64,000 nt of DNA. Source: GCA-2746365 sp963711255 (GTDB taxonomy: Bacteria; Pseudomonadota; Gammaproteobacteria; SZUA-229). The DNA is taken from contig CAVQDO010000011.1 of NCBI GenBank assembly GCA_963711255.1, positions 124,001 through 188,000 of the forward strand, read 5' to 3'. This document shows, one piece after another, positions 47,706 to 57,921 of this stretch (position 1 is its first letter; every line of letters begins with the position of its first letter). A program made the translations under genes and the position numbers. The notes under the pieces were generated by a model. That model was given only the letters and a program-made list of their open reading frames with translations, was not told the DNA's origin and ran no database searches.

Positions 47706-49727
47706 ATGTCTGTACAGCCTAAAAAGCAAATCGAAAGTTTACGTGAGAAACTTCGCCACTACTCTCATCAATACTATGTGTTAGATGATTCAGATGTTCC
47801 CGATGCGGAATACGACCGTCTTTATTTACAGCTAGTTGAACTCGAGAAAAAACACCCCGAATTAATTACCACGGATTCGCCTACGCAGCGAGTTGGCGCT
47901 AAACCCTTAAGCGCATTTGAACAGATCAGGCATCAGATGCCGATGCTGTCACTGGATAATGTCTTTGATGAAGAATCCTTGCTGGCGTTTAATCAACGAA
48001 TACAGGACCGCCTGAAAATAACCGATGATATTGAGTATACCGCTGAGCCGAAACTTGATGGCCTGGCGATCAGCATACGTTACGAAGACGGTCAGCTGGT
48101 GTATGCGGCAACACGCGGCGACGGCTCAACCGGGGAAAATGTTACGCAGAATATTCGTACCATGCAGTGTGTGCCATTAAAGCTGTTAGGCAAGCATTAT
48201 CCGCTGGTTCTGGAAGTTCGTGGTGAAGTTTTTATGCCAAAGTCTGGTTTTGAAAAACTTAACCAGCGCGCAAGAGAAAAAGGCGATAAAGAATTTGCCA
48301 ATCCACGCAATGCTGCGGCTGGCAGTTTGCGCCAGCTTGACCCGGCAATAACGGCAACACGGCCACTCAGCATGTACTGTTATTCTGTGGGTATTGTTGA
48401 GGGTGGCGAGGTAGGCACGACACATTATGAGATTCTACAGCAGCTAAAAGAGTTCGGTTTTCCGGTCTGTAATGAAATAAAACGAGTCAATGGCGTTACA
48501 GCTTGCCTGCAGTATTTCTCCGATATCTTAAAGCGCCGGGAGCAGTTGCCCTATGATATAGACGGTATCGTTTATAAGGTTAACGCTATCAAACTGCAGC
48601 AACGACTGGGTTTTGTCGCGCGCGCGCCGCGCTGGGCAATTGCACATAAGTTTCCCGCACAGGAAGAGCTAAGTAAAATTCTCGAAGTGGATTTTCAGGT
48701 AGGGCGTACCGGGGCGGTAACACCGGTAGCCAGGCTTGAACCTGTTTTTGTCGGCGGTGTCATGGTTAGTAATGCAACCTTGCATAATATGGATGAAATT
48801 CGACGCAAAGATATTCGTGTTGGTGACCAGGTAGTGGTAAGGCGTGCGGGTGATGTAATACCTGAAGTGGTGCGTGTTGTTCCTGGTTCGAGAAAGCAGG
48901 ATCTTGCTGAAATCCAGATGTTAAAAAAATGTCCGGTATGTCAGTCAGATATTGAACAAATTGAAGGTGAAGCGGTTGCTCGTTGTACCGCTGGTTTGTA
49001 CTGCAGTGCGCAACGTGCTGAAGCAATCAAGCATTTTGCTTCACGCAAAGCGATGGATATTGATGGTCTGGGTGACAAGATTGTCGAACAGCTGGTTGAG
49101 CAGTCATTAATTAATACGCCAGCTGACCTTTACCAGCTATCCTTGGAAACTCTGGCTTCACTGGAACGGATGGGTGATAAGTCTGCCGCTAACCTGATTA
49201 ATGCGCTGGAGAAAAGCAAGCAGGTAGAACTGTCACGATTTGTTTATGCATTAGGTATCAGGGAAGTGGGTGAAACCACGGCAATGAACCTGGCGAATGA
49301 GTTTAAAACATTAGCAGCAATTAAAAGTGCTGATTATGAGCAACTTATCGAAGTACAGGATATTGGTCCTATTGTGGCTCAGCATATTGTTAATTACTTT
49401 CAGCAATCACATAACCTTGAGGTTATCGATCAATTAATTGATGCAGGAATACGTGTGCAGGAGGTTGCCCAGCCTGACCCGGAACTGCAGAAAGACAATG
49501 CGTTTTTTGGCAAGACGATAGTTATCACCGGCACCTTGCCAACGCTTTCCAGGGACGAAGCCAAACAAAAGTTACTGGCAGCAGGGGCAAAAGTCACAGG
49601 CAGTGTTTCTGCTAAAACAGATTTTCTGCTGGCGGGTGATAAGGCAGGCTCGAAATTAAGCAAAGCGGAGAAGCTGGAGGTTCGGGTAATTGATGAAGCT
49701 GGAATGTTAGCGATGCTTCCTGGATAA
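47706..49727 (+). CDS. ligA: LigA, NAD+-dependent DNA ligase
   Basis: 673 residues (E. coli 671). The catalytic lysine K116 lies in AEPKLDGLAI. The order is adenylation domain, OB fold, four-cysteine zinc finger (CPVC ... ARC ... YC near 416-439), helix-hairpin-helix repeats and a C-terminal BRCT domain. Essential in replication and repair. Last gene of smc-zipA-ligA, converging with the HD gene only 12 bases away; no terminator visible in between. Confidence 0.97.
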   Translation: MSVQPKKQIESLREKLRHYSHQYYVLDDSDVPDAEYDRLYLQLVELEKKHPELITTDSPTQRVGAKPLSAFEQIRHQMPMLSLDNVFDEESLLAFNQRIQDRLKITDDIEYTAEPKLDGLAISIRYEDGQLVYAATRGDGSTGENVTQNIRTMQCVPLKLLGKHYPLVLEVRGEVFMPKSGFEKLNQRAREKGDKEFANPRNAAAGSLRQLDPAITATRPLSMYCYSVGIVEGGEVGTTHYEILQQLKEFGFPVCNEIKRVNGVTACLQYFSDILKRREQLPYDIDGIVYKVNAIKLQQRLGFVARAPRWAIAHKFPAQEELSKILEVDFQVGRTGAVTPVARLEPVFVGGVMVSNATLHNMDEIRRKDIRVGDQVVVRRAGDVIPEVVRVVPGSRKQDLAEIQMLKKCPVCQSDIEQIEGEAVARCTAGLYCSAQRAEAIKHFASRKAMDIDGLGDKIVEQLVEQSLINTPADLYQLSLETLASLERMGDKSAANLINALEKSKQVELSRFVYALGIREVGETTAMNLANEFKTLAAIKSADYEQLIEVQDIGPIVAQHIVNYFQQSHNLEVIDQLIDAGIRVQEVAQPDPELQKDNAFFGKTIVITGTLPTLSRDEAKQKLLAAGAKVTGSVSAKTDFLLAGDKAGSKLSKAEKLEVRVIDEAGMLAMLPG

Positions 49728-49739
49728 CAATGATACCGT

Positions 49740-50735
49740 CTAGCAGCGCTTCAGTTTTTTCAGGGGGTGCTGGTTTAAAAAGACTTCCAGTCCAGGAAAT
49801 TTTTTTGATCCGTGATTTTCTGGTGGTATGCGTTGCAGCATGCTGAAGTCACCGGCTTTCAACACCTTCTTCAGGAACGACTGGTTTTTGCCCAGGCCGT
49901 TAATGTAATGACGTTCGCCATCAAAATGGGCGATTTCGTAGTTATAAGCTTTATTGAAAAGTTTATTCAGGCGGTTTTCAACTTCGTTTTCGTAAAACGC
50001 AGGGGTTTTACTGAGCAGGTCTTCGCCAGACTCATAAAGTACAACTTCGTTTCCCTGTTCATCCGTTGTGACAGACAGTCCGCCAAGGACAAATTCCGGG
50101 TATAGCCGGTCACGGCATTTTTCCAGGTAACAACGATCGGACATCTGAGCAATTAAATCAGCTGTGCCCAGCATATGGCCGATTAAGTGCCATTTTTCAT
50201 CTGGTAAACGTATCTGCTTGGGTGAAACTTCATAACCGGTGTAGTGCACCATATTGGCAGCGAGCTGTGCATGCTCGCCAAGATTAATTTTATGCAAATA
50301 GCGTTTCAGGAAATCGGCACTCCGCGAGACGTGAATGGGTGTGTATTCGGCACCATTAAAATGATGATGATCATGTTCGTGTCGAATGTAGCCGGAATCG
50401 TGGTACAGGGCAGTAATAATGCCGATGACAGCGCGCTCAGCGCCGAGGCGTTCATGTTTAGCGACACTGCGTTCGTGGCCATTAATCAGCCGCGCCAGTG
50501 CCAGTGTCATGTCCATTGAATGCTGTTTATCGTGGTAAAGCGTATCGCAGGCTAAATAGGTTGGGTAATCACCTTCGAATAAGCGTTCGCAGTCGTCAAA
50601 TGCCTGTTTAAGAGCGTTTTCGTTAAAATGCCCGTAGGCGCTGCGAAATATGTCGCACACCGCGGTGCAGACTTTGTCTGCGTAAGTTAACTGGACACCA
50701 TCCGTAATGTCATAGTCTGATCTTCTATCTTTCAT
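49740..50735 (-). CDS. HD-domain phosphohydrolase-like protein
   Basis: 331 residues. A histidine at LYHDKQHS (about 67) and an HD pair in ALYHDSGYIRHEHDHHH (about 109-123) give the metal-binding HD fold over residues 60-215. The rest has no known partner domain and no membrane helix. Cyclic-nucleotide or nucleotide phosphohydrolase activity is likely but unproven. It lies downstream of the CHASE2 adenylate cyclase on the same strand (gap 267), so hydrolysis of cAMP or a related signal is a reasonable guess only. Confidence 0.75.
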   Translation of the reverse strand: MKDRRSDYDITDGVQLTYADKVCTAVCDIFRSAYGHFNENALKQAFDDCERLFEGDYPTYLACDTLYHDKQHSMDMTLALARLINGHERSVAKHERLGAERAVIGIITALYHDSGYIRHEHDHHHFNGAEYTPIHVSRSADFLKRYLHKINLGEHAQLAANMVHYTGYEVSPKQIRLPDEKWHLIGHMLGTADLIAQMSDRCYLEKCRDRLYPEFVLGGLSVTTDEQGNEVVLYESGEDLLSKTPAFYENEVENRLNKLFNKAYNYEIAHFDGERHYINGLGKNQSFLKKVLKAGDFSMLQRIPPENHGSKKFPGLEVFLNQHPLKKLKRC

Positions 50736-50836
50736 ACAGGTATTGAAGACTGGTTGGGAATATTCTACTTATAGTCCAAATTACGCGCTTTGCCTATAGT
50801 TGTTGATGTTTTATGTGAACTGGTTCAAATAAATAT

Positions 50837-50857
50837 AGGCGTGCTTTTTTGACGCCT
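50837..50857. other. Short hairpin in the HD/cyclase intergenic region
   Basis: AGGCGT (50837-50842) pairs with ACGCCT (50852-50857). Nearby CTCATT/AATGAG and ATTTTCT/AGAAAAT also pair. No T-run follows the hairpin on the minus strand, so it is not a clear terminator. Nothing else stands out in the 267-base gap. Confidence 0.35.
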
Positions 50858-51002
50858 CATTCGATAACTAATGAGTATTTTCTTATATTAGAAAATAACG
50901 GTTTTATTTAATAAAATCAGGTGTATAGCAAGCTAGCTTCCAGCGGCAGGCTGGATCTCAGGAGAAACGCAGCGCTTAAGTCAAATGCATCCAGATGTGC
51001 AC

Positions 51003-53210
51003 TTACTTGGAGGTGTGGGTAAAGCTGCCGTCCCAGTCTTTGGCTGGTGGGTTGGCGCGGAAATGCATGATTCGATCAAGGTAAATTTTGTATATCATGC
51101 GATCAGGATCGAGCTGGCTTAAAGCAAAGATTTCTCGCTCGGCTGCATCCCAGTTTTGCGCGCGATACTGCTTTATGCCGATATGAAACTGGCGTAAAAG
51201 TTTTCGCTCGTCCTTGCTGACCGTTTCTAACAGTCCCAGCGGTTCATATATGGTGACAGGTCTGTCCTTACCTTTAACACGCACACGATCAAGTTCACGA
51301 TATTCGTATTCAGGTACTTCATGCCGGGTGAATTCGCTGGTTATGATATCGACACCATAGACTTTTGTCAGACCTTCAAGTCGTGAACCGAGATTCACTG
51401 AGTCACCCAGGATGGTATAGTCAACACGGAACTCTGAGCCTTTATTGCCGACATTCATAATACCGGTATTTACACCAACGCCTACATAGATATCAGGCCA
51501 CTGTTTTTCACTAAACTCTTTACGAAGCTGCTTCATTTGTTCAATGATTGCTGTGGCCGCATTCAAGGCGTGCAGTGCATGTTGTTTATCTTCCAGCGGT
51601 GCACCCCAGAATGCCATCACGGCATCACCCATGTATTTATCGATGGTGCCTCGATTTTCGTGAATGACGCGGGTAATCGGTGTCAGAAAGGCATTGATAT
51701 AACCGGTGAGTTCTTTTGGTTCCAGGCTTTCAGAAATGGATGTGAAACCGCGGACATCAGAAAACAATACGGACATTTCTCGCATTTCGCCGTCCAGGTT
51801 TATTTCGTCCATCTTCTTGCTCATTTCGTCGACAAGTTCTGGTGGCACGTATTGTCCAAACAGGTGGGCGAGTTGGCGCTTGCCGCGTGATTCAACAAAA
51901 AATCCATACGTCATTTGCAGGGCAAATAACAGTATGACCAGTAAAACCGGGGCTGCAATCGGTAGTACCAGCAGTGAGACTGACCAGGCATAGAAGTTAG
52001 TTGCCACCAGTAGCACTACGCTACCAGTAATGACCAGGGTAGAGTAAAGCGCGGATAACACAGGCAGGGCAAAGGTTAGTGCTATGCCGAGAAAACAGAT
52101 TAATATAAATTCAAAACCCTGGGTGTAACCCGGTGAATGCATTATACGGTTATCAAGTATGCCCTGAATAATGTTGGCGTGTACTTCTACCCCGGGGTAG
52201 GCAGGTTCCAGAGGTGTGGTTCGTAAATCGAGCAGGCCAGGCGCGGATGTACCGAACAGGGCAAGTTTTCCTTTAAGCTTGTTTTTGTCGATTTTTTTAT
52301 TCAGGACATCAGTTGCCGAAATGTAATCAAAGCTTTTTTGTCTGCCGATGTAAGGCACCAGGACGCCGGATCGCTGGTCAACGGGAATAGCCCTGTCACC
52401 AATGGCTACCCATTCAAGAAAAATATCCTGTCCGTCTGAATTGGGTGCAACCACCATCTGTATCGGTGGTGAGCCTAATGCCGCACGGGTTAATGCCAGG
52501 GCGAGTGATTCGTGGAGTTCATCGCCGAAAGTCTGCAATAACGGCACGCGACGGAAAACGCCGTCATCATCGAGCAAAACGTTGTCGAAGAAACCACCGC
52601 TGAAGGCGCTGTCCTGAAGAATTTTCAGATTAGCAGTGAAGCCTTCGGGTTTATTAAGCGACAGGCTTTTAAGTGTGTTTTTATCCAGTTTTGTAATCGC
52701 TGCTGGCAGGCTGCCCTTGATGGTGTCGGTGTCCATGACAAAGCCCATTACGGTCTTTCGGTTTTTTAAGGACTCGGCAAAGCGCTGGTCGTGCTGCAGT
52801 GATGAAATGACACGATGATATTCCTCGATAAATTTTTCATCATCACGCAGAGCGCCGTTAGCCATGTTGTTGAGCAATTTAGCGCCTTCGTCAATATCGG
52901 CTTCGGCGAAGACAATATCGTAACCAATGGCAGTGATTTCGTAGTAATCAAACAGGATGTCGTTTATACGAGCCAGTATGTTGCGGTTCCATGGCCACTG
53001 GCCAATTTCTTCCAGACTTTTTTCATCGATATCGACAATGACAACGTTTTTCTCGACATTGTCTGGTAAAGTCATTTTCAATCGCGCATCATACGCCTGA
53101 TTTTCAAGGCTGGTTAATAACGGAAAATGTGCAACTCCGCCAACGTGGAGTAAAAAAATCAGGGTAAGGCCCAAACTTAATGCATATCGAATAATGCGTT
53201 GAATATCCAC
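51003..53210 (-). CDS. CHASE2-domain class III adenylate cyclase
   Basis: 735 residues: an N-terminal membrane helix, a periplasmic CHASE2 sensor (about 30-355), three membrane helices (about 365-445) and a class III cyclase domain (about 480-660). The metal-binding aspartates are in FSDVRGFTSIS and YMGDAVMAFWGAP. The residue deciding the base is an Asp (RVDYTILGDSVN), which indicates ATP and thus cAMP. The C-terminal 80 residues form helices without a named domain. It probably converts an envelope signal into cAMP. It may be co-transcribed with the HD protein. Confidence 0.9.
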   Translation of the reverse strand: MDIQRIIRYALSLGLTLIFLLHVGGVAHFPLLTSLENQAYDARLKMTLPDNVEKNVVIVDIDEKSLEEIGQWPWNRNILARINDILFDYYEITAIGYDIVFAEADIDEGAKLLNNMANGALRDDEKFIEEYHRVISSLQHDQRFAESLKNRKTVMGFVMDTDTIKGSLPAAITKLDKNTLKSLSLNKPEGFTANLKILQDSAFSGGFFDNVLLDDDGVFRRVPLLQTFGDELHESLALALTRAALGSPPIQMVVAPNSDGQDIFLEWVAIGDRAIPVDQRSGVLVPYIGRQKSFDYISATDVLNKKIDKNKLKGKLALFGTSAPGLLDLRTTPLEPAYPGVEVHANIIQGILDNRIMHSPGYTQGFEFILICFLGIALTFALPVLSALYSTLVITGSVVLLVATNFYAWSVSLLVLPIAAPVLLVILLFALQMTYGFFVESRGKRQLAHLFGQYVPPELVDEMSKKMDEINLDGEMREMSVLFSDVRGFTSISESLEPKELTGYINAFLTPITRVIHENRGTIDKYMGDAVMAFWGAPLEDKQHALHALNAATAIIEQMKQLRKEFSEKQWPDIYVGVGVNTGIMNVGNKGSEFRVDYTILGDSVNLGSRLEGLTKVYGVDIITSEFTRHEVPEYEYRELDRVRVKGKDRPVTIYEPLGLLETVSKDERKLLRQFHIGIKQYRAQNWDAAEREIFALSQLDPDRMIYKIYLDRIMHFRANPPAKDWDGSFTHTSK

Positions 53211-53379
53211 GTCTTTTCCCTTTTTATTATTTTTACTTATAGTACTTGGAAAATAGCAAAAAACATACAGTAAAGCTACGAATACAGATTATGTAAGGAG
53301 TTTTATGTACAATTATTGCTGCTAATTAAAGAAATGCTGAGAATTTAATCCTTAGCGCAGAGACTGGAGCAACAAACAA

Positions 53380-54117
53380 GTGAAATTGAATGAGTTATTG
53401 TTAGGTGTAAATATTGATCATGTCGCTACATTACGTCAGGCGAGGGGTACGCGCTACCCTGATCCGGTTTATGCTGCGTTACAGGTAGAGCAGGCTGGTG
53501 CTGACAGTATTACCCTGCATTTACGTGAGGATCGACGCCATATACAGGACCGCGATGTTTACCTTCTGAAAGAGCGTATGCTCACCCGGATGAATCTTGA
53601 GATGGCGGTTACTGATGAAATGCTGGCAATTGCCTGCGAGGTTAAACCTGAGGACTGTTGCCTGGTACCTGAAAAACGTGAAGAGCTGACAACTGAGGGC
53701 GGTCTTGATGTCGTGCGATTCGAGGCATCGATAACCGATGCCTGCGCCAGGCTGGCTGAAGCCGGGATTAAAGTGTCGCTGTTTATTGATGCAGATATCA
53801 GGCAAATAGATGCTGCCAGGCGAACTGGCGCCCCGGTTATTGAAATTCATACAGGGCATTATGCAGATGCAGAGAACCAGGCAGTACGACAGCAGCTACT
53901 TAACGAAATAATTGTGGCCAGCGAGCATGCAGAAAGTATTGGTTTGCAGGTAAATGCAGGCCATGGTTTAAATCGGCAGAACCTGCATGATATTGCCTGT
54001 CTGCCGCCATTGAGAGAGTTAAATATAGGCCACGCGATAATTGCAGACAGTCTTTTTATGGGACTTGATAATGCGGTAAGGGAATACCGGAAGTTGATGC
54101 GCGAAGCCAGAGTTTAA
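53380..54117 (+). CDS. pdxJ: PdxJ, pyridoxine 5'-phosphate synthase
   Basis: 245 residues (E. coli 243). TIM barrel with the family opening LGVNIDHVATLRQARGT, HLREDRRHIQD and the C-terminal LNIGHAIIADSLF. It closes the pyridine ring of vitamin B6 from deoxyxylulose 5-phosphate and aminoacetone phosphate. The start is a GTG at 53380 preceded by CTGGAGC, which gives the conserved length. Divergent from the cyclase, not linked to recO or acpS here. Confidence 0.96.
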   Translation: MKLNELLLGVNIDHVATLRQARGTRYPDPVYAALQVEQAGADSITLHLREDRRHIQDRDVYLLKERMLTRMNLEMAVTDEMLAIACEVKPEDCCLVPEKREELTTEGGLDVVRFEASITDACARLAEAGIKVSLFIDADIRQIDAARRTGAPVIEIHTGHYADAENQAVRQQLLNEIIVASEHAESIGLQVNAGHGLNRQNLHDIACLPPLRELNIGHAIIADSLFMGLDNAVREYRKLMREARV

Positions 54118-54132
54118 TGGTTGAACACCATT

Positions 54133-56892
54133 TTATAATTTAAAGCTTTCAACCTCGCTAATTGCTTTCAGTAATAACCGGGATTCTTTCACAATATCAA
54201 ATTTTATATTTTGATTGATCAGGTTTTCAATATGGCTACTGATTTTCTGCAGTTCTTCAGTTCCACAACAGCGGCTTGCGCCATGTAATTTATGTGCCTG
54301 GTTATAGAGCTCGGCCAGGTCATTGTTGTTCATTGCAAATGCTATTGCCTCACTGTAGCTATTCAGCTCTGCACGTAACATGGTGAAGAGCTCGTAGGCA
54401 AGCTCTTCATTATTACCGGTAAATTCTTTCGCGCGTTCAATTGAAAATACCGACTTGTTGTTTGTAGTTGCTTCCTTACTATCGGAAACAGCTTCGAGTT
54501 CATTGTGTTCACTTATCTGCGAAATATTTATAGGTTCTTTTAATATCCACTGGTTGATTACTTTTTGTAAAATAGCATCACTGACGGGCTTTATTAATAT
54601 GCCGTTCATACCGGATTTGATAACATTTTCTTTCTCATGAGTCAGGGCGTTAGCAGTCAATGCAATGATGACGGGCTGTTTTCCCGGTGTGATTTCACGA
54701 ATTTTTTTAGTGGTTTCATAACCATCGATACCTGGCATATGAAGATCCATAAAGATAATATCGAATGAGTTCATGCAGGCATAATCAATTGCCTGTGCAC
54801 CAGACATGGCGGTGGTGACGCGCGCATTGTTTTTGTGCAGAATTATTTCTGCCAATCGTAAGTTTACTTCGTTATCATCGACCACCAGAATATTGATTTT
54901 TGACCAGTCATTTATATCAAGCTCTGCCTGTTTATCTATGCCCATGTCCTGCTCGCTGGCGTTGCGATTAATGGTATTAAAGATTTTCTGCTTTACGCGT
55001 TCGATTTTTTCGGAGGTAAACACTGAGCTATCAAAATTATTTTGTTGTAAATCTCTAAGCTTTTTATGTGAAGGTGTACTGGCGATCAATAAAGAGGGGA
55101 TAGAGAAACTCAGCTTGCTGAGGAAATCAGCTATGTTTTTACTAATGATATCTTTTCGACTTAGAAAAAGCACAATAATGTCATTATGTCTTTCAATTTC
55201 AGCCAGGTTCGTTAGTTCCTCAAATGTGTAGTCATTGACCAGGCATTGTGCATTATCAAGGTGTGTCTTGAATGTCTGGGTTGCTATAAAGTGATTGCTG
55301 ATCAAGGCGACTTTTTTATTTGCCAGATCGGATTGCGTGTGGGCTTCCGGTACAGGTATTACAGGGATGCTGAACCAGAAAGTTGAGCCTTCACTTTCGG
55401 TGCTGTCAAAACCTATTTCACCGTTCATTAGCAGTGTCAGTTTTCTTGAAATAACCAGTCCCAGTCCTGTTCCGCCAAAGCGCCGGGTTATGCTGGTATC
55501 AGCCTGGGTGAAAGCTTTGAACAGTTTCTTTTTGTCGCTGCTGCTCATGCCAATTCCTGTATCCGAGACACTGAATTTCAAACTGGTCTCGTTATTATCA
55601 ATTTCTCCCAGAGTAACCTGGAGATAGACATAGCCTTCATCGGTGAACTTTATTGCGTTACCAATCAGGTTTGTCAGTATCTGGTGTATACGAAATGGAT
55701 CGGATTTAATTGAAGCTGGAATTGTTTTGTCAATTCTGTAAAAAAGCTCAATATTCTTCTCAAGAGCAGTAGGACTTAATAAGTTTATAATATCTTCAAT
55801 AATATTTATCAGGTTGAACTCACTGGTGGAAATTTCAGTTTTTCCTGATTCAATTTTTGATAAATCGAGAATGTCATTAATGATTTCCAGCAGATTTTTT
55901 GATGACTTTTGTATTGTGCTGGCGTAGTCTTCCTGTTGCTCGGTGAGACTGGTGCTTCGCAATAATTCTGTAAAACCAATAATACCGCTCAATGGTGTCC
56001 TTATTTCATGGCTCATATTCGCCAGAAACTCGGATTTAGCATTGCTGGCATAGATGGCTTTTGACCGTGTTATATCAAGTTCAGCATTTCTTATTTCCAG
56101 CTCTTCCATGGTTTGCTGTAGTTCATGGGTGTACTCACTCAGCTGGTTTTCCATGTCTGATTGTGAATGCTTTAGTTCTTCAGTCATGTGAACAATGCAA
56201 GATTGCAAGATTCCTATTTCACCAGTTCCATCTTTTTCCATCACAGTATCAAGGTTACCGGCAGCTATGTTTCTCACGGTATTTGTAAGTGATTTAATTG
56301 GTTTTGTTATCGAGTAACTACTTTTAATAATGAAGGCAATAGCGATTAAAAGAATAATCAGCGTTATTGCCGCACCACTTTTAATATGTGTTACTTTTTC
56401 TCTGATAGCATGATACGTTGTTAATGTTACTACTACATTGCCAATTTTGTTGCTGCTGAAGCTGTTGGCAGGTGTTGCATTGGTATCATCGTCTACGGGC
56501 ACTTCTTCGGAAAGAATGGGTGAGCTAAATGTTAGTTGTTTTTCGTCATTGAATAGTTTGTCAAAAAATTGAATTTCCCTATTTGTTGTATTCTGTGCTT
56601 CCTTTATGTCAAGAATGTTGTTGTTATATTTGTCCTGTATCTGGATTCGAATGACAGCCTCATTTTGTATGATTGTTTCTATTAAAGGCTTAATTAAATC
56701 TGTGTTGCCTGAATAAACGGCATATTCAGCAGAAGGCGATAGTTGTTTTGCTATTAAATTACCGTGTTTGTTTAATGAGTCAGTGATATAGCTGAACTGG
56801 TTCAGCATAAAGTATGCGGTAAGTATTGCGGCGGTAATAAGTGCCGGCAGTACTGAAATTATAATAATTCGATGACTAATGTTTAGTTTCAT
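54133..56892 (-). CDS. Hybrid sensor histidine kinase (BarA/GacS-like layout)
   Basis: 919 residues from the ATG at 56892, 1 base after the stop of the binding-protein gene; a longer frame to 56931 overlaps that gene and adds a polar tail. Order: TM1 (about 9-30), periplasmic sensor, TM2 (about 173-190), HAMP, coiled coil, HisKA with H295, HATPase (to about 510), a degenerate receiver-like segment (about 525-620), true receiver with D716 and HPt domain with H867. So it can run a full phosphorelay. It shares an operon with a TonB receptor and a substrate-binding protein, which suggests it senses a ligand delivered by them. The HTH output regulator is not nearby. Confidence 0.9.
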   Translation of the reverse strand: MKLNISHRIIIISVLPALITAAILTAYFMLNQFSYITDSLNKHGNLIAKQLSPSAEYAVYSGNTDLIKPLIETIIQNEAVIRIQIQDKYNNNILDIKEAQNTTNREIQFFDKLFNDEKQLTFSSPILSEEVPVDDDTNATPANSFSSNKIGNVVVTLTTYHAIREKVTHIKSGAAITLIILLIAIAFIIKSSYSITKPIKSLTNTVRNIAAGNLDTVMEKDGTGEIGILQSCIVHMTEELKHSQSDMENQLSEYTHELQQTMEELEIRNAELDITRSKAIYASNAKSEFLANMSHEIRTPLSGIIGFTELLRSTSLTEQQEDYASTIQKSSKNLLEIINDILDLSKIESGKTEISTSEFNLINIIEDIINLLSPTALEKNIELFYRIDKTIPASIKSDPFRIHQILTNLIGNAIKFTDEGYVYLQVTLGEIDNNETSLKFSVSDTGIGMSSSDKKKLFKAFTQADTSITRRFGGTGLGLVISRKLTLLMNGEIGFDSTESEGSTFWFSIPVIPVPEAHTQSDLANKKVALISNHFIATQTFKTHLDNAQCLVNDYTFEELTNLAEIERHNDIIVLFLSRKDIISKNIADFLSKLSFSIPSLLIASTPSHKKLRDLQQNNFDSSVFTSEKIERVKQKIFNTINRNASEQDMGIDKQAELDINDWSKINILVVDDNEVNLRLAEIILHKNNARVTTAMSGAQAIDYACMNSFDIIFMDLHMPGIDGYETTKKIREITPGKQPVIIALTANALTHEKENVIKSGMNGILIKPVSDAILQKVINQWILKEPINISQISEHNELEAVSDSKEATTNNKSVFSIERAKEFTGNNEELAYELFTMLRAELNSYSEAIAFAMNNNDLAELYNQAHKLHGASRCCGTEELQKISSHIENLINQNIKFDIVKESRLLLKAISEVESFKL

Positions 56893-56893
56893 T

Positions 56894-57904
56894 TTAACGG
56901 TCTTTCTCGTTGGTCTTGGTCGAGTTATCAATCGCGTGTTTGATTTCTTTTATATCAGGAATAGTGATATCAAGAGCCTTAAATACCTGCGAGTTAAAGC
57001 TGATGTCATAATCTGCAGGGTAATTAATGGTGTGTTCAAAGCGGTAGCCATGGTCTATATAATATTCTATAAGTGAAACGGCACTGCTGGATAGTTGTTT
57101 GCTGTTACTGTAAATGGAGGCCAGCGCGCCAGACCTGGTGAAGCTTTTTGAAAATGCAATGACGGGCTTTCTATATCGATAGCTGGTCAGCAGAATGTTT
57201 TTTACGGTATTACTGTTATAGATATCTTTATTTGGCAGTGCCAGCAATAGATCCGAGTGGGTTAAAGCATCTTTGACATTGTCAGTCAGTTTATTTCTGT
57301 CTGTTGTTTTAGTTTCGTATACTGTGATTCCTTTAGTATTTTTGCAGGCTAGTATGGCCTCTCTGGTATAAGATTTATTTTCCCTGGTTAGTATGCTTAT
57401 GCTGTTCCAGTCCGGGTTGATGGCTTTAATGAATGTCAGCTGCCGGCAATAGGGTTGTGTCATATACAGGACGGAATTTTTGTCTGTATTTTTTTTGTCC
57501 AGTTTAAATTTATCCGGTGTTGTAGTGATATGCATAACGCCTGTTTCCGGGAAACTGGTTCTTGCATATTCAATACTGGTAGTTCCAGCAGCGATTACAA
57601 GATCTGGTTCTATGCTTTCTGGTATTCTATCTTCAGTAGTACTGGTTGTGATAATGATGTCTGTGCGTTTATCCAGAAATGATTCTGATATGTTCTGGGT
57701 AATAGTTGAGACCAGGGCGTTATCTGGCTCGTATATAATGTGGATTTGGTGTTTGATATCAGCATTACTAATATGCTTGCCGGCAGTCTGATTATCTGCG
57801 CATACGTGGTTGCAGTTTGCTATAAAAATTACAGGCAAAAGCAAGCTGCCATACAGGCTTTTAAGCCTGCTTTGTAGAAGAAATCCTTGTCCTGCCTTAG
57901 TCAT
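56894..57904 (-). CDS. ABC-type periplasmic substrate-binding-like protein (PF04392-like)
   Basis: 336 residues. A signal peptide (about 1-36) is followed by a two-lobed fold with IIYEPDNALVSTITQNISE, ISILTRENKSYTREAI and YRKPVIAFSKSFTRSGALA, the ABC_sub_bind pattern. No ABC permease or ATPase is near, so it more likely serves as a ligand-binding partner of the hybrid kinase or of the TonB receptor. It lies 17 bases after the TonB receptor stop and 1 base before the kinase start. Confidence 0.82.
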   Translation of the reverse strand: MTKAGQGFLLQSRLKSLYGSLLLPVIFIANCNHVCADNQTAGKHISNADIKHQIHIIYEPDNALVSTITQNISESFLDKRTDIIITTSTTEDRIPESIEPDLVIAAGTTSIEYARTSFPETGVMHITTTPDKFKLDKKNTDKNSVLYMTQPYCRQLTFIKAINPDWNSISILTRENKSYTREAILACKNTKGITVYETKTTDRNKLTDNVKDALTHSDLLLALPNKDIYNSNTVKNILLTSYRYRKPVIAFSKSFTRSGALASIYSNSKQLSSSAVSLIEYYIDHGYRFEHTINYPADYDISFNSQVFKALDITIPDIKEIKHAIDNSTKTNEKDR

Positions 57905-57921
57905 CTATCTTTATTTTGCTG

